Source of the DNA: Phylloscopus collybita
Taxonomy: Eukaryota > Chordata > Aves > Passeriformes > Phylloscopidae
NCBI GenBank assembly: GCA_027886175.1
Contig: JAJNNQ010000003.1
Coordinates: 7,908,001 to 7,972,000, forward strand
Direction of reading: 5' to 3'
DNA: 64,000 bases
Part shown: piece after piece, positions 12,164 through 23,328 of the stretch
How the letters are laid out: every line of letters starts with the position of its first letter
Numbering within the stretch: position 1 is the stretch's first letter
The notes under the pieces: generated by a model
Told to the model about the DNA's origin: nothing
The model's input: the letters and a program-made list of their open reading frames with translations, nothing else
Database searches by the model: none
Program-made: the position numbers and the translations under genes

Positions 12164-13382
12164 TGTGTGTGGGAGCCTTTTGTCAGTGGCAAACATATTT
12201 TGAGATTGTCTGTTGAGTATAGAGATTATTTTCTTTCGGAAATATTTCAGAAAAGAGCAGAGGCAGTGAGGAGGCTTTCTGTATGTCTAGAGGTTCATTC
12301 AAAATTTTCCTAGACACTCCAAACTCTTGCAACAGGCAGTTAGGAAGGGATGCTTTTCCCAAGGCATTTGTTTTACAATAAAATTTCTCTTTAAATATTT
12401 ATGTATTATTTAGGACATAACTCTAGGTTTTTGCCAAGATAAGATATTTTCCTTTCTTACTCAACAGAGGCAATTAAAAACAGAGGATTGGAGGACAGGA
12501 AATTAAAGTGTCTTTTATCCCTGGAATTAGCTTATTTTCAAATTTTATGCAGTGATTTGACTTGCTGTTTATTTTATTGAGTGTAGTTTGTTCATCAGAG
12601 GTGGTTCTGCTTTGTAGAAACACTATGCCACCCAGATAATTGAGATAATTAAATCACAGTGAGATGATTTTATCTTCATTTTAATTCTGTGCAGCACTCA
12701 CAGAACTTAATTTAACAATACATTCCAATGAAAGATTCCTGACTCGAGATATCTGTGGTGGCGTAAGGAGTAAGAACCATTTGGGGATTATTTCTTTGTT
12801 TGCTTGCATAAGGCAGATGCTTTGGTGAAGTTTGGCAGTAGCAAAGCTACTGAGGAGCATTGTGCTCTAGGTATGCAAGTCCCCCAATGGTCTGAACCAA
12901 GATGCAAAGCTCAGTTAGCTCAGGGGTGTAGCTGACTCTCACAGCTGGTTCTGCCATGGGAGGGTGACAAAGTTGTTCTGCGTTCATGTGGGGCAACCGT
13001 TTGGGGTTTTTTTGCATTTTGAAGTAATAAAAATGCATTTCTCTGGGTGTGTGTCTTTCTGTAGTATTTAGATATTCTGTTGTGTTCTTAAAGCGTGAAA
13101 GAAAAGTGGAGAAGAGAAATGGGGGTGTTCAGTGACACATCAGCAACTCTAGATGCCTTATAATTTCAATCTATACATTAATTATGGCAAGAGAGGCAAT
13201 TTTATGCACGAGTGCAAATCTTATGCAACAGAATATATTTTGTCATTAACTGGATGGAAAATTTTGTCACTATGAGCAATTTTTGCTAAAAATAAATAAA
13301 TCCATTTTGTAACCAAATGCATTTATTTAGAAACAAGGGACGTCTGTCTGATTGGGAGGGAGTGGGTGTCTTGAGAAAGAGG
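12162..13382. other. Noncoding stretch, nothing recognised
   Basis: AT-rich noncoding DNA between the poly-A tract and the next MIR copy. I see no gene, RNA gene, repeat family or strong motif cluster. Confidence 0.45.
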
Positions 13383-13462
13383 TGGCTTGTGATTCAGAAC
13401 TCCTTAGATCTATTCTTGGTTCTGCTTCTGATTCATTATTGGTTGGATCTCAAATCAGTGGA
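13383..13462 (+). repeat. MIR-family SINE fragment
   Basis: The run GATTCAGAACTCCTTAGATC then TATTCTTGGTTCTGCTTCTG then ATTCATTATTGGTTGGATCTCAAATCAG follows the MIR order 'agtcaggactcctgggttctattcctggctctgcc actgact...gacc...aagtca'. Old and diverged. A 90-codon open frame (13352-13624) overlaps it and is therefore unlikely to be a gene. Confidence 0.6.
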
Positions 13463-16165
13463 AAATGGGCCAAACTTTCTGTGACCTATAACGAATCACA
13501 TCAAAATAGAAGTCATGTTTTAGGCAAAGAGTTTCTTAACCTGCCTTGCTTACTAGAACACAAGAATTCTGATGCAAGAAATATGATGTTCTACATCTTC
13601 AGTCCCTTTCCTCTGGCCACCTGATTCTGGGCATGCTGTGCACCTTCCATATTTGGTCAGTTTTATTTCTATTGCTCAATCAACACAAAAGTATTTTTCT
13701 AAAATCTGGGACTCTAAATATACCATGAATAGCAGCACATACTTATATATAGATAGTATGCCCAGAACTTCTTTTCTTTTTTTCTTTTTGAGGGAGCAAA
13801 TCTGGAGCTGAGGATGTCCATTTTTGTATCAAAATTCTGATTACAATTTTGTCAAAAGTCTTAATTATGTTGTGTTGGTTTTTTGTTGTTGTTTTTGTTT
13901 GTTTGTTTGTTTTTAATAGTTATGAGTCCTTTTAAACAACTAATATATTCTACAGGTAGACAATCAAAATAATTCTGTGTACTCATTTAATCTCTTACCC
14001 ATGTTAACTCCAGTCATTTTCACTGCCTTTCATTTAGGATGACAGAAAGTAGAAGAGCTTTCCAGCCCCTAGTGTTCACTGGAAGCCATACAATCAAATA
14101 ACAGATAAGAAAATTCCAGAGTCTGTTATCACAGTCTCCAATAAGTTTTCCATACCAAACTTCTGGCCTGCAGTGAAAACCCGGAGCCAGAACCATAATG
14201 TGTTGCCACAAAAGAACAACAACAAAAAATTTAAGTTAATGCAATATGAGAGAATAAACTTTCAGATAAAGTACTTTTTTGGCAAATCTACCTTTTTTGG
14301 GTGTTCTGCGCAGAGCTAGACAGTTGTGAGATAACTAGAGGGCAATCCTATGTCCAGACTGCACCACAAGGCTGCCTTCCAGCAGCAAAGCAATATTGAG
14401 CATTTACCTTTCATTCTGGGAAATACTTCCAGCAGATGGGGGAGGTTAACTTAATGTAATGTATACATCCCATTATTGCAGATGGGATTTTTTGTGTGTG
14501 TTTTTCAATTTCAATTGAACAGTATGGAAGCAATTCTCAAAGGGCACCATGTTCTTATTGTTCTTATTGCATGTAGCATAATGCTACTAAAAATTAGAAT
14601 AACTGAATCAATAGAATGTATAAATAGGTATCCCCTTTACCTATCTGCACAGCTACATTGTGTTTAATGTATTAATTAAAACTTCCAGCAAAAAGAAAAA
14701 TGAAGCTTGAACACTAATCTGAAAACATTATTTTTTAACATGTCAGGAATGTACTGTACAAAACAAGGTCCTTAACAACTTAATAAGTAAGTGAGAAACT
14801 TTGCAGTGGGTAGTGGATCTTCAATGCTACCAGTTATTGCAGATGATTGATAAGAAAATAAAAGAGTTTAAGTATCTTAACTTGTGAGCATTTAGTTGTT
14901 GCTGAGTAAAGGATACAGATCTGAAACCTGCTCTAGATTAGGGGATAGAGAGAGGGAAAGGTTAGAAGTCCTACTTTTAGCTCTAACACAAAATCAAACA
15001 TCTGTTCTTTCAACAAAACAATTTGCAAATAGTAACAGGTATTACATATCTAAATCCTTTCTATATTCATGTGAGCATACATTTCACAAGGTGTATTTGA
15101 GGTACATTTAATTAGAGCTACAGTAGTATAAATGTATTTTAAAGTGTTCCAATATGCTGACTTCTTTTAGTTTCACTTCCCATGAAATGCTATGCAGTGG
15201 CAGAATTCTCCTTCCCACTCGTGGAAAAATGAGGACACTTCCCTGATACAGTTGTTATTGATGTAACTGAGCACAATTTGTCTCAGTGTAGATAAGCAAA
15301 ACACTTTACTCATACACTAGAACTTTCTGTCCTGCAGGTGTTAGCATTTAGTGATGATAACTCTGATGAGCAGCACTGTCTGCCAGGAAATTATCCCCTT
15401 GTGTCATATATCTACAACTGCTTGGAAAATTAATTTGACACATGGAATGTAAATACATTACTAGCCTTTAAAACTTTTCTGTGTGGCTTTAGAGGTCTAG
15501 AAATGTATATTCCACATTTCCTAGCTGACGACATTTGTTCTTATCTTCTCTGAGATGTGACTACTTCCAATTGCAAGTCCCATTTCTGGAACTGAACTTC
15601 TCTTCAGCTGAGTCTCAAATTAGGATGTAACCAGCAATAAATGATGCATAGAAAACTAATGTCACAGGGAGGGCAAAACACGTGAGGTGTCAGGTAACCC
15701 CAATATTATTAGGGCTCTAGGAGACAGCTCTATTCCTTGAGGATTGGGAAGCCCAGGATAGAATGTAAAGGAACCTTTGAAAAGTCCTCCCCACATAGTT
15801 GTGATATCACATGACTGACAAGTGAGGGACCAGTTGTGGGCATGCCATGAAATCCCACTGCATCATTCTTGTTTTGAAAACTAACATGGTTCCGTATTAT
15901 CATGATGCAATATTAAAATGGGATTGCAGACCACCACTGAGACCTCTAGTCTGAGTTGGTGATTGTCTGGACAGCCCACGCCCAACAGAATCTTACCCTG
16001 GGATGTGATCATGACAAATTAAACCTAAATGTCTCCCATTGTGGATAGCCAGGACTGCCAGATAATATACGGAGAAACTGTGCCCTTCCCTGCAACATGG
16101 AAGCTTCATGAAAAATCAGGAAATCTCAAAATGAAAACTTCAAAGCAGAAGGAGCTCTCAGCTGT
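13463..16165. other. Noncoding stretch with a short T/G tract
   Basis: AT-rich DNA. At 13871-13914 there is a T/G low-complexity tract with GTTT and GTT words. No gene, RNA gene or transposon recognised. Open frames here stay below 72 codons. Confidence 0.45.
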
Positions 16166-16307
16166 CTTGGTTTTTTGGGTGGTTTGTTTTTTTGGTTTGG
16201 TGGTTTTTTTTTTTTTTGGGGGGGGGGGATTTGTTTGTTTGTTTGTTTTGTGTGTGGGGGGGGGTTTAGTTGGTTGTTTTGTGTGGTTTTTTTGGTTGGT
16301 TTTTTTA
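16166..16307 (+). repeat. Extreme G/T low-complexity tract with two long G runs
   Basis: About 140 bases almost free of A and C on this strand. It contains a T14 run (16204-16217), a G11 run (16218-16228), GTTT repeats, and a G9 run (16256-16264), then more GGTT words. The long G runs could fold as a G-quadruplex. Open frames on both strands here encode only Phe/Gly/Val or Lys/Pro/Asn-rich low-complexity strings and are not genes. Confidence 0.85.
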
Positions 16308-17100
16308 ACAAAAATAAAATCACATTTTCTTCAAACATAAGGTCTATGAACTTAAAAAAATAATGAGCTAAGGTTCTTCTATAACCAAATAACTTGAGGA
16401 GTTAGGGATTTTTGAGGATCTTTAAACAACACAAGACTGCAATCAGTTCAAAGAAGAGGCAATTCAGGTCTGTAAAGGCTAACAAGGTTTGACCTACTCC
16501 TGCTGTTCATGCATTGCCATTAATTTGGGTGTCACTGTGCTCATCACTAATAGACATTTGAGTAGTGGTTTATTACAAATAACTAAGAATTTTTATATCT
16601 TCAGCAGGCTGTACAGCCATGCTGAAAGCCATGCAAACAAGAAGAACATTGTATTTAAGCTACCTCTGTAGTGCTCATATTGAACCTTTAGTAAATTATC
16701 CAGCCGACTGCATTTTCCTCAACAGTAATATTTGAAAATTATTTATGTAATTATTATGTACATGGTGATTTCCCATCTGGTATAATCTATATTACAGATT
16801 TTTTTTTTTTTTTAATACTGAAATAATCCTGTGTTTTGTTTGTAAAACCGTTTAGTAAACATTCATTCTAGTTAACAATTTTTTTTTTTTTTTGCCACAG
16901 CACATAAAAGATTCAAGACTAAGCCTTCAGCTGGTGTAAGCTGACCTGGCTTCCAGTGTAGTCAATTCTTTAACTTTGTGAAGACTTTCAGATGTAGCCA
17001 GGAGAAGAATAAGAAAGTCAGTGCAGCCCTTGTATCTGTCTTATTGATCAGACCTTAATTGCACCAAGAAACAAAATGTTTTAAAAATTCTTTTGTTTGA
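16308..17100. other. Noncoding AT-rich stretch with two T runs
   Basis: Contains short poly-T runs near 16800 and 16880 and several ATTA/TAAT words. No gene recognised. The part from about 16680 to 16800 looks non-repetitive and may be the outer edge of the candidate element that follows. Confidence 0.4.
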
Positions 17101-17735
17101 GCCAGAGCAGTTTATGAAAAATGGCTGTACTATACTGCGTAGAGGGAGTTTGTGCATATGCTAGGGGGACGGGTTCAGAGCTAACAAAACCATTAATCTA
17201 CAAAGGTTACTTTAATTGAAACTGAGCAAAAAGTGGAAAATTATTTATCCAAACAAACTTTGCATCCCATAAAGGTGTGGGTACATAAAGCACGCAAGCC
17301 CGTTGCTTATTAGATTATTTCAGGCCTTCACAAGCTGTTTGCTTACTCCAATAGCAACTTGTTGATAATAGGAAGCCTTTTGTGAGAAACGGCCTAAAAA
17401 ACAATGGAAAGCGTCAGATTTAGTAAAGTGTCTAAAGAAAGTCTTAAAATGACACCCACGCTACGAAGGGAAGACCAAATTTGCTTTTTCTGAAGGGAAT
17501 TTGTGTTTGTCAGGAAGGGCTCCTGGCGGCTTTGTTTCCAGGCCTTGATGTGTGACCAGGAGCCTCCAGGCCTCCCGTCACCCCTGGCCTTGTTCTGCCA
17601 CCGCGCTGCCCACCCATACCGACACCGCAGGGGGAAGGGTTTCAGAGGAGCCGGAATCAAAAGCGGAGGGAGGAAAAAAAGTGCTTTTCAGGGTCTGATG
17701 TGTGGGAATCAAATGAGAGGCCTAGCTGAAATCCG

Positions 17736-17748
17736 GTCGCCAGGCAAC
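17736..17748 (+). promoter_or_regulatory. RFX-type X-box
   Basis: GTCGCC, one spacer base, GGCAAC: this fits the X-box form GTNRCC-N(0-3)-RGYAAC at every specified position. RFX factors bind such sites in ciliary and immune gene control regions. The RBPJ-type site lies 28 bases upstream. Binding is inferred, not shown. Confidence 0.5.
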
Positions 17749-18764
17749 CATAGTGATATGCTGAGGGAATATCATTAAAGTTGGAAACTAAGCAGTCGCT
17801 CTGAATTAGCAAACCTGACTGCCGTGTGGATGATGCGCCAGAGCCACCTCAGCCCCAAGCGCCATTTCTGCACGTAAAGGGGGGAAAATAGCAGCTGATT
17901 TGTGGAGTTTTTCATAAAAAATAGACAATAGCTGTCCAGACACGGAGTTGGTGGTGAAATATGGTAACTGCCAGGCTTGCAGCTGGCCCTCTGACACAAG
18001 ATTAATAAGTTGCCGTTTCCTAGCCGACCACAACCTAGTGGGAACTATCCAGCATTTTTCCATGAATTGTGGGTAACAGCCTTCCTGCAAGCTGGCCTAC
18101 TTTACTGCTCTGCTTTCTGCGGATCGCCCAAAGTGCAGTAAACATCTGTGGCTGCAATGAGGTCAGCGGACACGGTGTCCGGCAGCCGCCACCTGAGCGG
18201 CCCAGCCCCATGCACAGACCCCAGGGCTGGGCTTGACCTGCAACACATCCACTGGGAAGGCGCCCATGGCTGTGGGTTAAGCACTTCACAAAGTTTTGCT
18301 GCAACTGGAGCAGGGAGGGGGCGGCGGGGGACTGGGTTCGGAAATGACAATGTGACAAGAGAGCGGGAGCAAACCTATTGAATTAGATTTAGGCTGCGCT
18401 GAATATTATCATTGACACGAACAAGCAAAGCTTATCTGCTCTTGCCTTCTTGAAAGGTTTAATGAAATTGAATTGCCAACCTCTGTATTTTACCACCATT
18501 TGGCTGAAGTGGCTCAGAGGCATACATGATCACTTAAAAGGAAGCCAGGTTGAGTCAAACTGCAAAGCGTATGTATGCATTTTTGACAGCAACATCTCAA
18601 ACACAGTGTGACATGGCATAACATTTAGAGGTAATTTGATTACAGGCACTGTGTAATGCAAATCAGACTTCCCCAAACATGTTAATTTTTTATCACAATA
18701 GCTCACCGACACAGTCAAGTTCGGTTTAAGTTATCATCAAGCTACATTTTATATTATTTTTAGG

Positions 18765-18806
18765 CTTTATAATATAATTGTGTGCACTTGGACACAAATT
18801 ATAAAG
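18765..18806. other. Imperfect hairpin, 15 paired bases
   Basis: CTTTATAAT (18765-18773) pairs with ATTATAAAG (18798-18806). After a 4-base bulge on the left side, TTGTGT (18778-18783) pairs with ACACAA (18792-18797), leaving an 8-base loop. It is too short for a usual microRNA precursor. It may be a dimeric protein site or chance in AT-rich DNA. Confidence 0.55.
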
Positions 18807-18830
18807 AGCTAGAAGTTCAGTGAATCCCCT

Positions 18831-21800
18831 GGGTTCATTCTTTGTAGGTTTAATTTTAAATGATGATATGACAAAAATCTTTCTTTATATTACATAGATG
18901 TTAGAAGAGAATCATTTGAATGTTTCTTTAGGCGTAGAAATTTGGAAGGAACAAGTTGCAACTCAAATTCATAGATTATCTTCCATAAGAAAAAGAATGA
19001 ATGCATTTGTGTCTTTAAGCTTCACTATGACCAATTTATTCACTTAGGGCCACATGCAGCTGAGAGCCAAATAATTTTAGATATTCATTTTGTTGGTACG
19101 TAGGCAGGGCCTGTTAGAGTAACTCTGCATGTAAAAGTGCAAGGTTTGAGATTTCTATTTCTGGATTTTCTTCTGTCCTTCTGTGCAATGCTGGTGAAAC
19201 GGATTCCTCCTTTTTGTTTCAGTTTCCCCAGCTTTATATAGTACATTTAGATCTGCAAATGAAAAATATCACAAGAATGATATTTGAATGATAATGTCAG
19301 CCTGGGGAGCATATTCTTAAATTTTGAGCTTCTGTTTTTAGAAATTGCTTCATGGAGCAATATTATGCTGATGATTCAGAGCTAATGAAACTTTCAGTAG
19401 TGACAGGGTCCTGCAGGTAGGATCTATCTCTAAAGCTGGAGCACATTATTCCCCACATGCAATGTCTGTCAGATACCAACCAAAAGACTCACCACTGGCA
19501 GGTGGATGCCAGCAATGTCCCATGTAAGTGGCACTGGAAATCAGTCTGCTTTGAGGCAACATTGAAGAGTTGGAGGAATAGGAGAAAATGATGAGAAGCG
19601 GAGAGATGGTCTGGTATGGTTAGGTGAGGTTTGATCAACCCAGTGAATTCAGAATGCAAACTCCAGAAATGAAGCAGACCTGAGCACAATCAGGCAGAAA
19701 CCCAGATGAGCACCCCAGGCGACAGTAGAAACTGAGTATGTAGTCATTCACCTTTGCTTAAAAGGCAAGGTATCTTGCTTAATGTGTGTGCTATAGCTAT
19801 CAAAAAGAGTTCTAGCATTTACCAGCCACCATTATTCCTTTCCAGTATGTGTGTCAGGGGCTCCTTTTGAACATGTGTAAAGATGCAGATAAAAGAAGTA
19901 TCCCTCATTCAGTAATGAAGGGGAACCCAAAACATAAACACAAGTGAAGGTTTATATTAGGTAATCATTTCCTGCACATCAACTGATCTACCTCAATCTT
20001 CCATGCATAGCTCTTGAAAAATGTGAAGTAATTCATGTTGGCTTAGCCCTCTGCTCTGAGTGAAAGAAGGGAATTAGCTAATTCCTGTTACCTGAGCCAC
20101 CAGCTTAGAGCACATGCACAGACAGTTACCATGAATCAGAGGTCGTGCAATAACCTCTTTGTACATGAATATCCAGAGTTTATATGAAACGAACCCACTC
20201 AGTTATAATGAGAGAGGACAAGTAGCCTCAGGCTTTGCATCCACAGAAACATTAGTGCTGTTTGCTGCCTCTGTGTCTTTTTGGGTCAGTGTAGCTTTTG
20301 CATTTTCTCTGGTTCTTTATATAATCTCCAGCACTTTCAGAACACGCATTTCTCTTGTGAGATTTACCTGGCCTGGAGTGAGGAGAGAAGCTTAACAACA
20401 TGGGTCCCTTTTATTTATAAGAGCATTCCTCTCACGATCTCCACCTGTCACAGATGTGAGGATTAAAAGCGGCTCTGTTTCTTGTACATATTACTCTGTT
20501 ATGTCCCAGTGATTCTGGACCCTGTGGATACTTAGAAAATGGGTTTTCCAAAAGCCTGAATATAGTTGCCTTTAATTCACTAATATCTCTCACATCTTTA
20601 TCGTCGTGAAAACATTCCTAATCTGTCAATTAAGATTTACTTTTACTCTATGCTCTGAATTATTTGGGACTACAAGGTTTCAGGTATTTTAATAGTGAAA
20701 TAAAGTAAAGAGTATTTTTCAGTTGCAGTAATGCTGCTTTATATTAAGTGTAGTGTGTACTTTTGAACAAATGAATGTTTCCAACAAATGAATTGGTTTA
20801 GCAGTCCCATGTGCATTCTTTCAACCAATGCCACCTCTCAAGCCTCTCTGGTCCTACAGAATCTCTTGATCCTTTACCACTCCTTGACATAGTTGGCTGT
20901 TACTACGGCAAAGTCACGGCGCTGTTTTCAACTGCCCACTGCAGTTTTTCTGGTTTCATTGGTTCCTGGAGTCATTTGGGTCTCTTTCTATTTCTGCAAG
21001 GAAGGTCCCTGTCTGCCTCTCTGTGTGGCAGAGGGAGAGGAAAGGGTGAGGCTCAGAGAACTCACTGGTTCTTGGTGTTAACAAGAAGCTGATGTGATCT
21101 GTGAGTGTTCTTCAATAAGTGATGAACGGGACGTGTAAGCACAAGAACACATCTTCTTGTTACCTGTGTGTACCTTCCTTGATATCAGATGTCTGTATTA
21201 CTACTCTGCCTATTGTAACCTGGGACTGTGATTGTAAACTGAATGTTCTTTATCTATTTAATAGTCTTATATAATCATGTATCTGGAAAAGTAGAGGGGC
21301 CTGATCAAGAAACATTGTCCTCTAGTTCTGAACTGAACACTGCTGCAGTTTTGCTTCACATCTTTATGCAAAATAGTAGAAAAAAATCATAGCACTGCTT
21401 TGGGTGCTCTTCTGAATCTACAGGAGGGGTAGCAGAGAGTGCCAGTTCAGGTATTGCATGAAACAGTGGGCACAGGATAAGATCTTTGATTTTTCTGATC
21501 AGATACCTTCTGATAGAAAATAACACCCCTTGGTTTTTGTTAGTTCTGAGAGTTTTCTGTGTACAGCATAGTAGGAGAGTGGCTAAAGTCTCCTGCCTCT
21601 AGTAATGTTGCCACAGAGTTTTCTGTGACAACAAAGCCCACAACCACCTAGGCTGGAGCTGGAAAATTCTCCAGGTGATTTTTGTCCCTTGAAATATTTT
21701 GTTCAGATTTTCAAGTGACACATGAAAAAAACCCAAAAAAACTGCTTAGCAAATCATTAAGTAAACCAAATGCCCTATGCAGGAGGTAATAAATATATAT

Positions 21801-23270
21801 GTGTGTGCAATCACTAGCCCAGTTTTTATTGTTGTCAAAAATGTGCTCACTTTGCAAATGCCAACTTTTGAGACATAGAGAGCAGGTTTTCGCCAAGGGA
21901 GAGCTGTTGGATTGGCTGACTGAATTTATCTCTGCAACGCATTTTTAATAAAATTTCAACCCTTCCATTGATCAAACATATGACAAGAATGTGACACTGC
22001 AGAAGAAGTAGTCTGAGTTTCATGAGGAATTTACTGGACACACAGTTCAGTTCAGAGGAATTACCTCGTGATTGGCTTGGCCTGTTCCTGCTGCATGTTG
22101 TGGTAAAGGCTAATTCCCTGTGCTCCTGCTTTTCTTGGCCACCATTGCAGTGTGCCTTGGGCCAGCAAATTTGGTCTATAAGTAGATGTGATTTAACCCT
22201 TATGGTTTATTTTCTGCTTGGCTGTCAGCTGATGGCAAAAGGCCAAGTGCTAACAACCACGATGGCTGAGCAGCTGGACCTGCGTGCATGACATCTCAAA
22301 AATTACTTACGTACGGTCCCCGTCAGTGTAGTGTGTTCGTCTCTTCCTATTTGCCTGATGTGGTGGCAGAAGCAAGATTAGCAACCTCAGGAGTAGCACA
22401 GGGCTGAGGTTTTTTTATTTGATCTCAATGTTGCTGAGTAGGGCAACTGCTGAAGTAAACATTCTTTCTAAATGATAAATAGCTGAGCACCTTTTCTCTT
22501 TAATTGTAACTATAAAAATTTGGGAGGATTTCTTCTGGTTATTTCCCTCATCTACTATATTCTGCTTGTCAAATTCCTGCAGATTACTATTAAGGTAAAG
22601 GAAGACAAATCTTTCTTGGAGCCAGAACTTACCCACCATAAAATCAGTAATGATCAGGAGAGAGAACTGTCTGCTATCACATGAAAATTAAAAATACTGT
22701 ATGCAATAATTCTGGGGGCTTGATGTTTAGTTGGTAGAAATTGAGTGAAATTTGAGGAAGTGAGATTACTTCTGTAAAACTAACAAATGCAGTAAATAGC
22801 CTACACAACTTTTCATATGCAAGAAAAGAAATCCTTTATGTTTCATTTTATTTTAGGCAAGCAAGTGGTTTTGCTGTCAGCACCACTTGTAGCAGTATAA
22901 TGAAAGTGAATAATTTTAAACAAACCCTCAAATACTCCCTACTTTGTGTTAGGATTATGCAACTGAGAGAGAATAGTAACTTCTTAACAAAAAGAAGCAA
23001 TATGTGACATTTTGTCTGTCAGCACTGGTGAAGTGGAATACACAAGCTTATTTAAAATTGAGTTTTACTTCACGTAATGATAAAGTAATAAAGGGAAAAG
23101 AAGTGGCTTAGATTATAATGATCCAAAAGCACCCAAGCAAGGAATATTATAGAATCAGTGAGGAAGAATATATGCAAACATCCTGTGAAGGATAACACAT
23201 CTTGATATGGGTTTTCTATAAATTATTCTTGATATTATAGAAGTGTACACAGAGGAATCCCACCAAGACT
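18831..23270. other. Noncoding stretch, nothing recognised
   Basis: AT-rich noncoding DNA with only short open frames (94 codons or fewer) and no recognisable product. I see no clear repeat family. A 10-base inverted repeat with a 64-base loop (21079-21088 and 21153-21162) is within chance expectation. Confidence 0.45.
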
Positions 23271-23283
23271 GGTAAGCATGTGA

Positions 23284-23328
23284 CATCACTCCTGTGTAAA
23301 TTGGAAAGGATCAGGCCCAGTATGAGAT
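23284..23328. repeat. Fossil amniote interspersed repeat scrap
   Basis: CATCACTCCTGTGTAAATTGG followed by GGATCAGGCCC resembles the 'ttactcctgatttacaccagtgtaa ... gatcaggccc' part of a palindromic-looking old amniote repeat. A 68-codon minus-strand frame overlaps it. The family name is not recalled with certainty. Confidence 0.4.

Larger units (their letters stand above)
17130..18830. promoter_or_regulatory. Large candidate enhancer block (about 1.7 kb)
   Basis: This is the stretch that looks most like constrained noncoding DNA. It has no simple repeats, has more CpGs than its surroundings (17430-17760 and 18100-18400), and is dense in recognisable sites. Visible sites include an RBPJ-type TGTGGGAA at 17701-17708, an RFX X-box GTCGCCAGGCAAC at 17736-17748, CACCTG in GC-rich sequence near 18190, a perfect POU octamer ATGCAAAT at 18656-18663, and a hairpin at 18765-18806. 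Overlapping open frames of up to 107 codons on both strands at 17.4-18.4 kb reflect higher GC and share no domain. A distal enhancer of a developmental gene is the natural reading; an alternative is an unrecognised noncoding RNA exon. Confidence 0.45.

Noticed and set aside
12053..12313. 86-codon frame with a long lysine run.
   Set aside because: It is the translation of a poly-A tract next to a SINE.
16029..16363. Phe/Gly/Val-rich and Lys/Pro/Asn-rich frames that look like transmembrane or proline-rich proteins.
   Set aside because: They are readings of a G/T low-complexity tract on its two strands.
18179..18197. Second CTCF site around CCGCCACCTGAGCGGC.
   Set aside because: Only about 8 of 12 core positions fit on the minus strand; it is better explained as a CACCTG E-box in GC-rich sequence.
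21079..21162. 10-base inverted repeat TAACAAGAAG / CTTCTTGTTA as a transposon end or hairpin RNA.
   Set aside because: A 64-base loop and short arms are within chance expectation, and no element lies between.
23148..23165. TATAGAATCAGTGAGG as a reverse-strand CR1 3' end.
   Set aside because: The following bases lack the GGTTTGGGTTGGAAGGGACC-type phrase that defines CR1.
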